Positions 36,543 through 59,696 of a DNA stretch of 64,000 nt are shown in pieces. This DNA is from Tubiluchus corallicola (taxonomy: Eukaryota; Priapulida; Priapulimorpha; Priapulimorphida; Tubiluchidae). Numbering within the stretch: the first letter of the stretch is position 1; each line of letters starts with the position of its first letter. The translations under genes were made by a program, and so were the position numbers. The notes below the pieces were generated by a model that had not been told where the DNA came from, did not search any database, and saw only the letters and a list, made by a program, of their open reading frames with translations. The stretch spans positions 1-64,000 of the forward strand of contig JAQGDQ010000877.1 in assembly GCA_030141605.1 (NCBI GenBank), read 5' to 3'.

Positions 36543-37025
36543 CCCGTATTTTCCCGTGTATAAGAGACCCTTTTTTGCTCAGAATTTTCACTTTAAAAAT
36601 AGGGGGTCTCTTATACATGGGAGTAAGTCTTTTCAATAAGATGCATAAATTGTGACACTAATGATTTTAAAGAAATAAGTGCTCTACAACTGTTTTATTT
36701 CGAATAATTATAGTTTCCTTTCAATAAATCTTCTCCATGGCTAAATTCTAATGATAAAATTATGTACCGGGTAAGTTATTATTTTTTTTAATGTCAAAAG
36801 AGGACAATGCCATTTTTGAGCAGAGTGACTCCTCTGATGATGAACTGGCTGGAATTGCTGAAGGTCTGACTCCAGTTGATATTTTTGATGAGAGTGATGA
36901 GGAATTTAATGATTTCTATGATGAATAAAGTTATTCATTACCAAAAAACTTTTTTCCAGAATTTTTGCCTAAAAATTGAAGGGCTCTCTTATACACAAGG
37001 GTCTCTTATACATGGGAAAATACGG
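36543..37025 (+). mobile_element. pogo/Tigger-like deletion derivative, 483 bp
   Basis: Left end CCCGTATTTTCCCGTGTATA then AGAGACCC; right end reversed CCGTATTTTCCCATGTATAA then GAGACCC. TA flanks both (36541-36542, 37026-37027). A second inward GGGTCTCTTATACATGGGAG lies at 36604 and a GGGCTCTCTTATACACAAGG at 36980. The interior keeps a short acidic reading frame (36791-36928). Confidence 0.82.
36791..36928 (+). pseudogene. Acidic 45-codon frame inside the TIR element, possible transposase C-terminus
   Basis: Opens with MSKEDNAIFEQSDSSDDELA and closes with DESDEEFNDFYDE before TAA. Nearly one residue in three is Asp or Glu. Pogo/Tigger transposases end in an acidic tail after the DDE domain, so this is plausibly the 3' remnant of the parent transposase gene left by internal deletion. 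That link is inferred. The initiator Met may be accidental. Confidence 0.5.
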
Positions 37026-38150
37026 TATATGTATGTAGCATAAACAAAATTAACGGAAAGAGTATTGAGTTGTAAAGTTTACCATGCTGGCTGCTGCCAG
37101 AATATGTTCTAGATACTGTTTAAACTTAGAAATTACATACAAGTACAAGTTTTTCTATATAATGATTTACATCGCAATGGTACTATACAACAGTACGTAG
37201 TGCACACAGAACGACAAAGAATAATAAATTACGTCTATGCTAAGTTCATCAACGCAGTGCATTTTATGTTCACAGAGTGTTGCACATATATAAATAATAC
37301 TTCAAAATAGCAAAAAATGATTAAAATATTCGTTACGCTTACAAAGTTTATGTGTTAAGGAATGATGCCTGTATAATCACAATATCAGTAAAACGTAGGC
37401 TAATTAAAACCGCTTTGCCAACACAAACAAAGCCTCTAATATACAGAGGCAGAGTATAAATACATACATATAGCATGTTCCAATAATTTTGCTTTTGCCA
37501 AATGCTGTTTTAGTTTCACTGATGAATTTCTGTCGCCGAATTTAAATAAAAATGTGCAAAAATTTTGAATACTGATTAAAATTCTAATGATACTGAAATC
37601 GCCTACTAATAGTATTCATTCTGCTAATTATTACTTAACAGTATCTCAAAAATGTATATTAAGACTGCACGCTTACTGTGACCTCCCAATGTGATTTTTT
37701 TTTATAAATGACAAGACAACAGGTACACAGAGTGTAAAAGTCGCTATATGCTAAGCTGCTAACTTATACAGTAAAGGCAAACACGTAAAGAGTATAAAAT
37801 TTCTATATCTATGTGACCTGCAGTCTAAAAATACAACTAGAAACAAAAGAAAGAAATGCCGACACGCGATGCACAGAAAACACTAAAACACTACCTTACA
37901 TTTACCATTCAGTACATTGTACGAACCCTATCTTGTGCAAAAAAGGAACTGCGACAATGTGCATCTAAAATGTGTTATTGCAAGACGTCACAGGAGCCTT
38001 CTAACCTTTCAGAAGAGCAACTTCTACTGCATATCACATTTTTTCGATTTCGAATGTTACATTTAACTACAGAAGTAAAATTATAAATAACGAATTCATT
38101 AGCTATCTTAATTACTAATTTTTCCCTTGTCAATCACAGCTGAGTATGTT

Positions 38151-49987
<11,837 letters not shown>

Positions 49988-50312
49988 TTTCCCTAATCAC
50001 AGCGTGAAAACTTTGCCTCTGTGACACACAGAAATGTGCTAACACTCATGATAAACTGTTTATAAATTCCATCACGCAAAAATTTTTAACTTTCACAATT
50101 CCAGAACCATTTTACTAATTAAGTTAAAGGACAGCGCGACATCTGACGGTGACATATCAAAATGCGTATACGTATATATATTTTGTCGCTAGATGGCGCA
50201 GAATGATTTCTGATTTTGTATTGATAGGTTCAGAGATTTTATTTGGACGTCTGCAAAAACGTGGGGAAATAACTTAGTTTGCCAAAGATCTTAAAAAAGT
50301 TCAGGCGAAAAA
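49988..50312. promoter_or_regulatory. Bidirectional promoter region between the DGCR2-like gene and PXMP2
   Basis: The start codons of the two divergent genes are 325 bp apart, so both promoters and 5' UTRs must fit here unless non-coding first exons lie elsewhere. No clear TATA box is placed for either gene. The sequence includes GCTAGATGGCGCAGAA at about 50190. Confidence 0.6.
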
Positions 50313-53300
50313 ATGGAAAGCGTTGAGACCGAAAAGAAACATTCTGTATTGCTACAGAAAGCATTAATTTTATATTTACAACAACTATATGAAAGACCAG
50401 TTCTTACTAAAGCAATTACAAGGTTTGTTCTGCTAAAATATTAATTGTACCATCGAATTGTTTAGTGACATCGCTTAGCTATACTTGGCACTGGGAGCAC
50501 ACCATTCTAGCTACAGAGTACAATAACTATTTATATTGGACTAAATATTTGAGCACTGTGAATTTTTGTAGGTTAAAAATCTTCACGTCTTACATAAAAA
50601 ACAATGTAACATCTATAAACACAAAATATTCACTTATATGATGCATTATCTGTTGAACAATCACACATCCGAATACTTCAATATGTGATATAGTGCTGAT
50701 CAGTCATCAACTGTCAAAAGGTTACTCTCTAAATATCATGATAGTTTGGTGACCTGGATCAAGATAGCAACCACAAGTCATTCAAAAGTCGATATGCATA
50801 AATGAACAATGGATTAAAACAAACAAAGCTAGCTCTTTCCAGTTTTAAAATGCAACAGGCATGTTGGTAGTAGTTAGTAGCAGAGCTCCGGGCCTTAAGG
50901 ATGCTATTACATTTTGTTTTTTTAGTATTAGCAAATATCCACTGCTCACATACCAGCTTTTTTATGATTTTTTAAGTCGATCCACCTTATCTGAATCATG
51001 TTATAAGAACTTATAAGGTCACACTAAAATCATGTTAAGAGGACTGTTAGTGAAAGCCGGAACATTTTTGAGAGACCAGAAAAAAATTATTGCAAATCAT
51101 AAGCTTTAAGGATCAGGACAGTTAATTAATAGCTGCACTGTTTACTGAGCTACTTCTTTTGATGGCAGTCTATTAGTTAACAAATATTTGCATTGCTTGT
51201 TTTCAGTGGGGTGGTAGCTGGTCTGGCAGATGCTATTGCTCAGTACATTGTGTTGAGGCAAAAAGCCCTTAAAGCAGGTAACGAAAAGGAGAAGGCTGAT
51301 TTCAACCTACGAAGCATAGCTGCATTTGCTGCTTTCGGGTGTGTATACCTAAATACTTGTTGGTATTTGCTTCTAAAATGCACTGTTGTTTACTAAATAT
51401 TTGTTTTTGGTAGCATCTCATTAATGACTTTTTAGAAAACGTTAGTTGCTGCAACTGCCTTTGTGCTTGGAAAATTTTAGGAACATGAATGGATCAGGTC
51501 CATAGTCTTTGAGATTTAGATACAGTTAGCTGTTGCCAGTCTAAACAAGTTGTCGTGCTTTCCAGCAGTCATGAACTTGGTTTATTGTTTTCTTTTATTC
51601 TTGAATTTCAATAACTTTATTTTGTATGTACTGCAATCTGAATTTTGGGTTATGTTAATATTAGTCTGGCATCACAAAGAGAACAAGGCAAAGAAACGTG
51701 TTAATGCTGACATCTATCTTCAAAAAATACAAACTATGGAAATAGGCAAAATGTTGTTTGATTATTTATCTGCATTTAATGTGGAGACTTTTGACTGACA
51801 GTGCCATGTATTTCTTTTCAGTGGTTTTGTCACCGCTCCACTGGCACATTACTTTTACAAACTACTAGACATAGTAGTTCCTCCAACAGCCAACAGGGCG
51901 AGCCTAATTCGGCTTATAATTGACAGAGGAGTGTTTGCTCCATTTCTCATTCTTCTGTTTTTTTATTTTGTCACTATAGCTGAGGTGAGTATTTCATATT
52001 CTTGTCAGTTGTAATAAAAATGAAAGGTAAGTAAAAATAGCATTTTTTGACCTTTGACTCTATTTGCTGCTTTGCAATAACGGAAAATTTTCCATCATTG
52101 ATAATAGCTGAAAATGATCATTAATGTTTTGGAGAGCTCCGATTCTCTAATTAACGAAACCAAATTAGCAAAATTTGTGACTGAGCTTTGACTTGAACCG
52201 GAGCTTTTGGTTTACAAGCTATTGCCATGAACACTATACCACACAGCTCCTTGTGATGAAGGTAGGTTGCAAATTCTATCCTGAAAGCACGCGAAGAAAT
52301 TAAACCAGCATTTCCAACTAGTCCCAATACACATTTTGCTCTTCTGATTTAGTATGATTTAAAAATGTTGTTTACTGTGCGTATATTGTATCACTTGTAG
52401 ATAATCTTGATCTTTAAAATAATGAATGCTTACTTATTGTTGACTGGAAATTTGTTGTCATATAAAAATATTATTGTGACTAACCTTTTTATAACATAGC
52501 AATCCACTCACTGAATGTCCATATTGTGCACCTTACCTATTCACATCTTTGCATTCTAACATAGTAAGCAGTTACCTCACCAGTAATTTCAGTCTGTGTA
52601 CAAAAATTAATTTGGCTGCATATATTAGATTAATTTGTTTGTACTCATGTTAAAGTTTGTACGAAGGATATATATTACTTTATGTTACATTAAAGAATGT
52701 ACAAGTTTCTAAAAGTTGATTTTATAATTAATACTTTGAAAAATGAACACAGATGAACGACGCTTTTTGAACAACGGATGCATATAAACAACTTATAGTA
52801 GTATAGCCACTGAAATTTCAGAAGCAGGAACACATAACACTGATATAAGTTAGTAATTGTTAAAATTTCAAGAACTGAAGTAATATCTGTGTTCGACCCT
52901 CTTTATGTGTCCTTTACACCTGCATTCATCTATGCCAAAAGGTAACAGAAAATGCCGCCTTCGTGAAGTTTGGATTTTTCACAGAACTTGTAACCTGTAA
53001 TTTGATGCCTGCTTATGCATGCCTTACTCTTCTTTTAAAGCCTGAATTTTACCTGAAACTTTCATCCTTGTCAAAAAACCTTGGCACAAAAAAGTTATCT
53101 CTGTCACATAGTTGGACTGTTGTCCTGATACTTGACACTTATCGCAGAATTTAACACATGTCATTAAGTTTGGCACGTGACTCGATGCCCTGTTTTACGG
53201 CTTCATCTCCATATAAAAATCTTGTTGTGAAAGTTTGAACTCTTTCACAAAACAAAATAGTGGTGGCCGGTCGGCATTATTTGGTAACGAGCCAATCAAC

Positions 53301-56248
53301 TTTTACCATTCGCCGATACTGATTGATCACAAGTCAGATAAAGTACGAAAATATTATTGCTGTAAAAATTATTTTTGTACTGTGTTGTCTTATCAGTTAC
53401 CTTGTGCAACAAAATATATTACTAGGAGTCTTCACTGATATTTTTAATCATTTATCTGATTTTCGGGACTTTATTAATTTCATCAATAGAATAAAGCAAA
53501 ACTTTGAAGTTTTGCTGGACTAAATTAATGATTTCTATGTAATTAACCATCTTATTTCTATTCTACACGTTTGGTTGGTGGCTTTTGCAAGGCAACTCAA
53601 TGAAATACGATTGCCACACGAACATAATTTTATATTTGACAATATATCGACATCTCAAAACTTTTTCTCTAAGTTTTAAATACCGGTACTTGTTTTTACA
53701 TTTTCTTATAAAGTCAGCAATTTCTACGGCGTGATCAACTCAATAATTTACCAAGCCGATCAATAGTTTATTGACGACCCCGAACTTGTTCATCGATCAC
53801 AAATGAACAACACTGTTCATTCATGAATCAGTGATTAGCCCGGCCCATCACTAAAACATGACTCTTGGTTACCACATTAGAGCTGCTTTTCTGTATCTGT
53901 CTACGATTTGGTTATTATAAGAACCTTTTATTTGCCTCAACTTCCCAATAAATTCAGCAGCAGAGCAGTTTTATTTCCATAACCTTTTTTCTGAGAAATC
54001 ACATTTAAGTGAGATCAGGAACGAAGAAAGTGAAAATGTCATAATTCAACTGTGAACGTTTTAAGTTCTTTGCTCCTTAGGGTGGTTCTGTCGAAGATGC
54101 TGAGAAGAAGATAAGACAACGATACTGGGCTGCAGTGAAAATGAACTGGAGAGTCTGGACACCTATTCAATACATCAACCTGAATTATGTGCCCTTACAG
54201 GTATGTTACGTTTTATTGTTTTTGAGAAAATGTTATGCAAGAAGTACATTAATAGAAATTAACTCACGTCCGGGCTAAATACATACTGCATATACAGTCA
54301 ACCTCGGATATAAGGGACACCTCGGGGCCGGAAAAAACCGTCCTTTATATCCGATGTCCCTTATAGCCGAAGTCGAGTCAGACTGATGGTGTATCTAGAC
54401 CTCTACTCTGCTGTACTTTTACCCATATTTTTATGGATTATTGTTACACATTCAGTGCAAATGGTATGTAGGAAGCTCCTTCAGTGATGCGAGTTGTATG
54501 TGACCGCGGAAACCGAGCTGTTTGCGGAAAATTGATGTTAAAAATCGATCAATTTCACTTTGGTCACAGGGTCCCTTATATGCGAGGTAATTTACCTAGG
54601 TTTCTATTATGTGGGACCTAAAGATATTGTCCCTTATAGCCGAATGTCCCTTATATTAGAGTACCTTATATACAAAGATTTTTACGTAGGAAAAATGTTA
54701 CGAAAACTCGGGACCGGTGTTGGTGGTCCCTTATAAGCGAGTACCTTATACCCGAGGTTGACTGTAATATGAACTTGTTTCGTGAATAGTGCTTCGTGAA
54801 GGGTGCACCTCTAATTACACAACCGGATGATCTGTTCAAGCCTATCCTGCAAAGTTTGTTTGAGACTCTTGAATATGATTTCTCCAGTCACCAGTATGGC
54901 TTGAAGCTGCTTAAAAGCTCAAGACTAAAAACTGAGTGTTTATCAACTTTACACATTGAGTTTAAGTCATATTTTGATGTACAGTAGAATATACTTAATA
55001 AATCAGGTCCCTTATTGCGACCACTGTTGCTGACATACAATTGCCTAATGCTTTAACCTTGTAATAGCCTTCATTTATTAAATTCGAGCTTCACTTTATA
55101 AATCCGCCTTCTGTGTTGTAAACACAACAAAACTGTGACGTAAGACCGTACGACTGTGCAATATTTTAGTTTGAGCTAGATCAGCATTTTTGTTCTTAGC
55201 ACATTTCACACACCTTTGTGTTTTTTCCACTTAATTCTGCAATGTAATAACATAGAAAATGCTACTTAATAGGCTTTTCTGTTTTATAAGTCCAGCCGCT
55301 TAATAAATCCATTTGTCTTTTCACCAGTGGATTTATTGAAGCAAAAGCCAAGTCTCTTGGGAAGTTGAGCTTATTCTAATATTTCAGGAAAATGTTAGAA
55401 AGTTTCAGCAATGAAATTCTTATGATCGCTGTATGTAATTAGTAAAATCAATTTAAAGTTGCCGTCACTTCATGTTTGGGCGCGCTCATTTTAGACGAGA
55501 AATGGTGCCATCCAGTTTCTGTGCAATGTAAACAGTTATTCCGCCAGGTGCTTGACTTATAGAGAGAACTCTATAAACTAAGTAACCCACCCGGTACCTA
55601 CTGTATGCTCGCACATTTACATGAGTATCTTAAAAGTCAACAAAAGCCTGTAAATTAATTACCTTTGCCCAATTAATGTATACCACTTACATATTTTATG
55701 GCATAGTCCTGTGGTTTAAGAATACGTAACCACTTTAAACTTGGTCATAATTGATCAAATGACTTTTTACACAAACACAGTTAAATACAATGCTAGATTA
55801 ACTGAACTTCTGAGCGAGCTGTAGAAATTTCTCAACTTGTCTTGCCTTCACAGCATTCACGTTGCCCAGCAGACACCAGCCTACATCGTTTTTTTCCAAA
55901 TATGCCAGCAGTTTTGTTCCTTTGGCGGAAGATAATAAAATATTTAAACTTCTTTTACATTTTTAAGCAAAGCATTCTATGCGAATATGTTGTATGATGT
56001 TTTCAATATTTTTAATTGTATATTAAAATGCAATAAATGTTGTTCGAGGGTTTGTTCTTCCTTTAAACGAAGTATACTGTACTGAAACATTATGTAGCTG
56101 TTCTTTTGTTTTTGCACTTTCTCCTCGAGTCCAGATGGTTATGTTTGACCTCGGTTCATTTCTGATTTTTTTGTAGTATCGTGTGCTGTTTGGAAACTTG
56201 TTTGGCTTAGTATGGAGTGTTTACCTGTCGACAAAGCGAAGAGGTTAA
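50313..56248 (+). CDS. PXMP2: Peroxisomal membrane protein 2 (PMP22), Mpv17 family, 198 aa
   Basis: Exons 50313-50422, 51207-51338, 51822-51984, 54081-54200 and 56177-56248 (TAA) join to 199 codons; human PXMP2 is 195 aa. The start MESVETEKKHS leads into LYLQQLYERPVLTKAITS, matching the family opening (LxxYPVLTKAATSG). GLADAIAQYIVLRQK and FGGFVTAPLAHYFYKLLD give helices 1-2, DRGVFAPFLILLFFYFVTIAEG helix 3. The signature MNWRVWTPIQYINLNYVPLQ (W-x-W-x-P-x-Q) precedes the last helix, YRVLFGNLFGLVWSVYLS. Known role: a channel-forming protein of the peroxisomal membrane that passes small solutes; the basic end KRRG is visible. A plus-strand AATAAA at 57337-57342 gives an about 1.1-kb 3' UTR. Exon 2 and its flanks are copied downstream at 57586-58814. 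Confidence 0.95.
52141..52260 (-). mobile_element. Possible tRNA-derived SINE head
   Basis: On minus, GTGTGGTATAGTGTTCATGG (A-box-like) is followed about 35 bp later by CGGTTCAAGTC (B-box-like), with a tRNA-like spacing. The sequence does not fold as an intact tRNA. In PXMP2 intron 3. Confidence 0.35.
54295..54764 (-). mobile_element. TA-flanked TIR element, family 'CAGTYAACCTCGG', copy 2, 470 bp
   Basis: Left CAGTCAACCTCGGATATAAG, right reversed CAGTCAACCTCGGGTATAAG; TA at 54293-54294 and 54765-54766. The right side (CTCGGGACCGGTGTTGGTGG, TTACCTAGGTTTCTATTATG) is the reverse complement of the left side of 12106-12773, so the insertions are opposite in orientation. It is 200 bp shorter than copy 1. 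Lies in PXMP2 intron 4. Confidence 0.88.
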
Positions 56249-57504
56249 AGGACTTTACCAAAAGCTATGTTGCTTTATATGTATAATTTGCAATTATGAT
56301 ATGCAGTATTACACAATTTTTACAGGTTGAACGTGATTTTAAGAGGTTTTAGAATTTTTAAAAGCTTTCAAAGTGTTATTTTAGAATTATGTTTAATAAT
56401 TGTAAATAATTACCAGAAATATAGAATAATTAGAGTAGTAGAAAATTGAGCGTAGTGAACAATAGGAATATAGGATCGGGTTAAACATACTCAAGAAAAT
56501 ATGTTATGTGTTGTATGTCATATGTTTTATGAAAAGTGATACAGTTTGTCAGGGGTGATAATTATATTGTGACAACTTATCAAGTCTTACTGTTGATGTG
56601 ACCACGAAGTTTGTTTTCAGTGCGATGTTTCACTACTGCAAGACATTAAATTTATCAGACAACAAGTAATCTAACTCTGCTTTATTATTGAACAATGCTT
56701 TTTCCAACTGTTTGTGGTGTGTTAAGGAAATGGTGCCATAAATGTTAACTGTTTGTGGTGTGTTATGGTAGCTGTAAGGTCGTCATTTGGACACTCAAAA
56801 TTATTTTCCTGATTTGGAAATTTTACTGTAAAACTTTTTCTCTTTAAAATGCTTTATTTGAGACGAATTACTGGAGAGTAAAGAAAATTGTAAAGTTGTA
56901 AGAAACTTGCAGAAACGTTTAAGAACTATAATACACTTCACATGGTGTGTCACTATTTTATTTGTTGCTATGCTGACATCCAGGTAATCAAGAACTAGTG
57001 AAAACAAACTACTGATATATCAAACTATATAAGGGTTTAAGTAATTATGTTTCAATTTTTAAATTAAAAAAATAACTAATAATTATGAAATTGTGCAAGT
57101 CTGTTTTAGTCTCCGTGATAATTTTTTTAACATTGTTGCTAAAGTAGGCTTCATTGCTGAAATGTACTTCGTAACTGTGATAACAAATGTTTAATTTTTT
57201 ATGTGCATTTTTGTACCTATGCCATTCAATTTTATGATACTTTTTTAATTTGTGCTGCTGTATATATCACTTTAATAACAGATTTAATAGCCATTGTTGT
57301 TGGTTTTTGTGATCATTGATTTTTATATTAAATTTAAATAAAAACCTATTTTACTGCAAATATATTTACGTCTTTGTTTTGTGATTGTTATTGTTTGCAT
57401 TTTCTTGTTTATCTCATGGTGGATTGAAATCTTGCCATCTCATTTTCGTAGTGACATCACATTTGCTGAGCATTATTATTTTCTTAGTAGCTTGGTAACA
57501 ATTA

Positions 57505-57586
57505 AATGCCTGCAGGGTTCAAGAATTTTTTCAAGCCTGCTCAATGTGAATGTAGAAACAAAAATACTAAACTGTTTGAAATCCAA
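57505..57586 (+). repeat. Unidentified repeat R, copy 1 (left flank of the duplicated PXMP2 segment)
   Basis: TGCCTGCAGGGTTCAAGAAT, then TTTTTCAAGCCTGCTCAATG, TGAATGTAGAAACAAAAATA and CTAAACTGTTTGAAATCC. Nearly identical to 58822-58905. It starts 160 bp after the PXMP2 poly(A) signal and abuts the duplicated segment. Confidence 0.8.
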
Positions 57587-58814
57587 AAAAATCTTCACGT
57601 CTTACATAAAAAACAATGTAACATCTATAAACACAAAATATTCACTTATATGATGCATTATCTGTTGAACAATCACACATCCGAATACTTCAATATGTGA
57701 TGTAGTGCTGATCAGCCATCAACTGTCAAAAGGTTACTCTCTAAATATCATGATAGTTTGGTGACCTGGATCAAGATAGCAACCACAAGTCATTCAAAAG
57801 TCGATATGCATAAATGAACAATGGATTAAAACAAACAAAGCTAGCTCTTTCCAGTTTTAAAATACAACAGGCATGTTGGTAGTAGTAAGTAGCAGAGCTC
57901 CGGGCCTTAAGGATGCTATTACATTTTGTTTTTTTAGTATTAGCAAATATCCACTGCTCACATACCAGCTTTTTTATGATTTTTTAAGTCGATCCACCTT
58001 ATCTGAATCATGTTATAAGAACTTATAAGGTCACACTAAAATCATGTTAAGAGGACTGTTAGTGAAAGCCGGAACATTTTTGAGAGACCAGAAAAAAATT
58101 ATTGCAAATCATAAGCTTTAAAGATCAGGACAGTTAATTAATAGCTGCACTGTTTACTGAGCTACTTCTTTTGATGGCCAGTCTATTAGTTAACAAATAT
58201 TTGCATTGCTTGTTTTCAGTGGGGTGGTAGCTGGTCTGGCAGATGCTATTGCTCAGTACATTGTGTTGAGGCAAAAAGCCCTTAAAGCAGGTAACGAAAA
58301 GGAGAAGGCTGATTTCAACCTACGAAGCATAGCTGCATTTGCTGCTTTCGGGTGTGTATACCTAAATACTTGTTGGTATTTGCTTCAAAAATGTACTGTT
58401 GTTTACTAAATATTTGTTTTTGGTAGCATCTCATCAATGACTTTTTAACGTTAGAAAACGTTAGTTGCTGCAACTGCCTTTGTGCTTGGAAAATTTTAGG
58501 AACATGAATGGATCAGGTCCATAGTCTTTGAGATTTAGATATAGTTAGATGTTGCCAGTCTAAACAAGTTGTCGTGTTTTCCAGCGGTCATGAACTTGGT
58601 TTATTGTTTTCTTTTATTCTTGAATTTGAATAACTTTATTTTGTGTGTACTGCAATCTGAATCTTGGGTTATGTTAATATTAGTCTGGCATCACAAACAG
58701 AACAAGGCAAAGAAACGTGTTAATGCTGACATCTATCTTCAAAAAATACAAACTATGGAAATAGGCAAAATGTTGTTTCTTTATTTATCTGCATTTAATG
58801 TGGAGACTTTTGAC
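57586..58814 (+). repeat. Segmental duplication of PXMP2 intron 1-exon 2-intron 2
   Basis: Over about 1.22 kb this segment is almost identical to 50575-51795. Differences are a handful of substitutions and small indels, such as one added C near 58179 and an added CGTTAG near 58450. It contains the 3' part of intron 1, all of exon 2 and the 5' part of intron 2. The copy lies in direct orientation about 1.3 kb downstream of the PXMP2 stop and is bracketed by copies of repeat R, which is absent from the original locus. The match begins and ends sharply. Confidence 0.93.
58220..58351 (+). pseudogene. Orphan duplicate of PXMP2 exon 2
   Basis: It encodes the same peptide as 51207-51338 (GVVAGLADAIAQYIVLRQKA...AAFAAFG) with intact TTTTCAG acceptor and GTGTGTAT donor. 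No first exon precedes it and no exon 3 follows, so it cannot make PXMP2 alone. If transcription reads through from PXMP2 it could be spliced after exon 5's position only as untranslated sequence. I regard it as non-functional. Confidence 0.85.
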
Positions 58815-58821
58815 AATTATT

Positions 58822-59455
<634 letters not shown>

Positions 59456-59696
59456 AAGAAAAACTAACTGGTTGAATCCGTGATCCTAACACAGTAGTAG
59501 TAATTCAAAAGTTTTGTGCAGGTCATGAATTTTTGTCATTTTTTATGCTTTGCTTTCATTATTGCGCACTAGATGCCAGCACCAGGAAACAGTCTGCATT
59601 ACCCGATAAAAATAAGAGGATTTTGCTGCAACTGCGTGATTCTGAGTGCTGTGTTTCTGTACTGTAGGCTGCAAACTTTTTTGAAAATAATAAATT

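Larger units (their letters stand above)
34748..38150 (-). other. Downstream region of the DGCR2-like gene (probable long 3' UTR), no other gene seen
   Basis: AT-rich, with no exon recognised on either strand. It holds one copy of an interspersed repeat (about 35250-35410, shared with 31372-31630) and the TIR element at 36543-37025. Short frames here lack homology. Confidence 0.45.

Noticed and set aside
54990-55345. TIR element with TTAATAAATC motifs in PXMP2 intron 4
   Set aside because: Repeated short motifs are present but the ends do not pair as inverted repeats.
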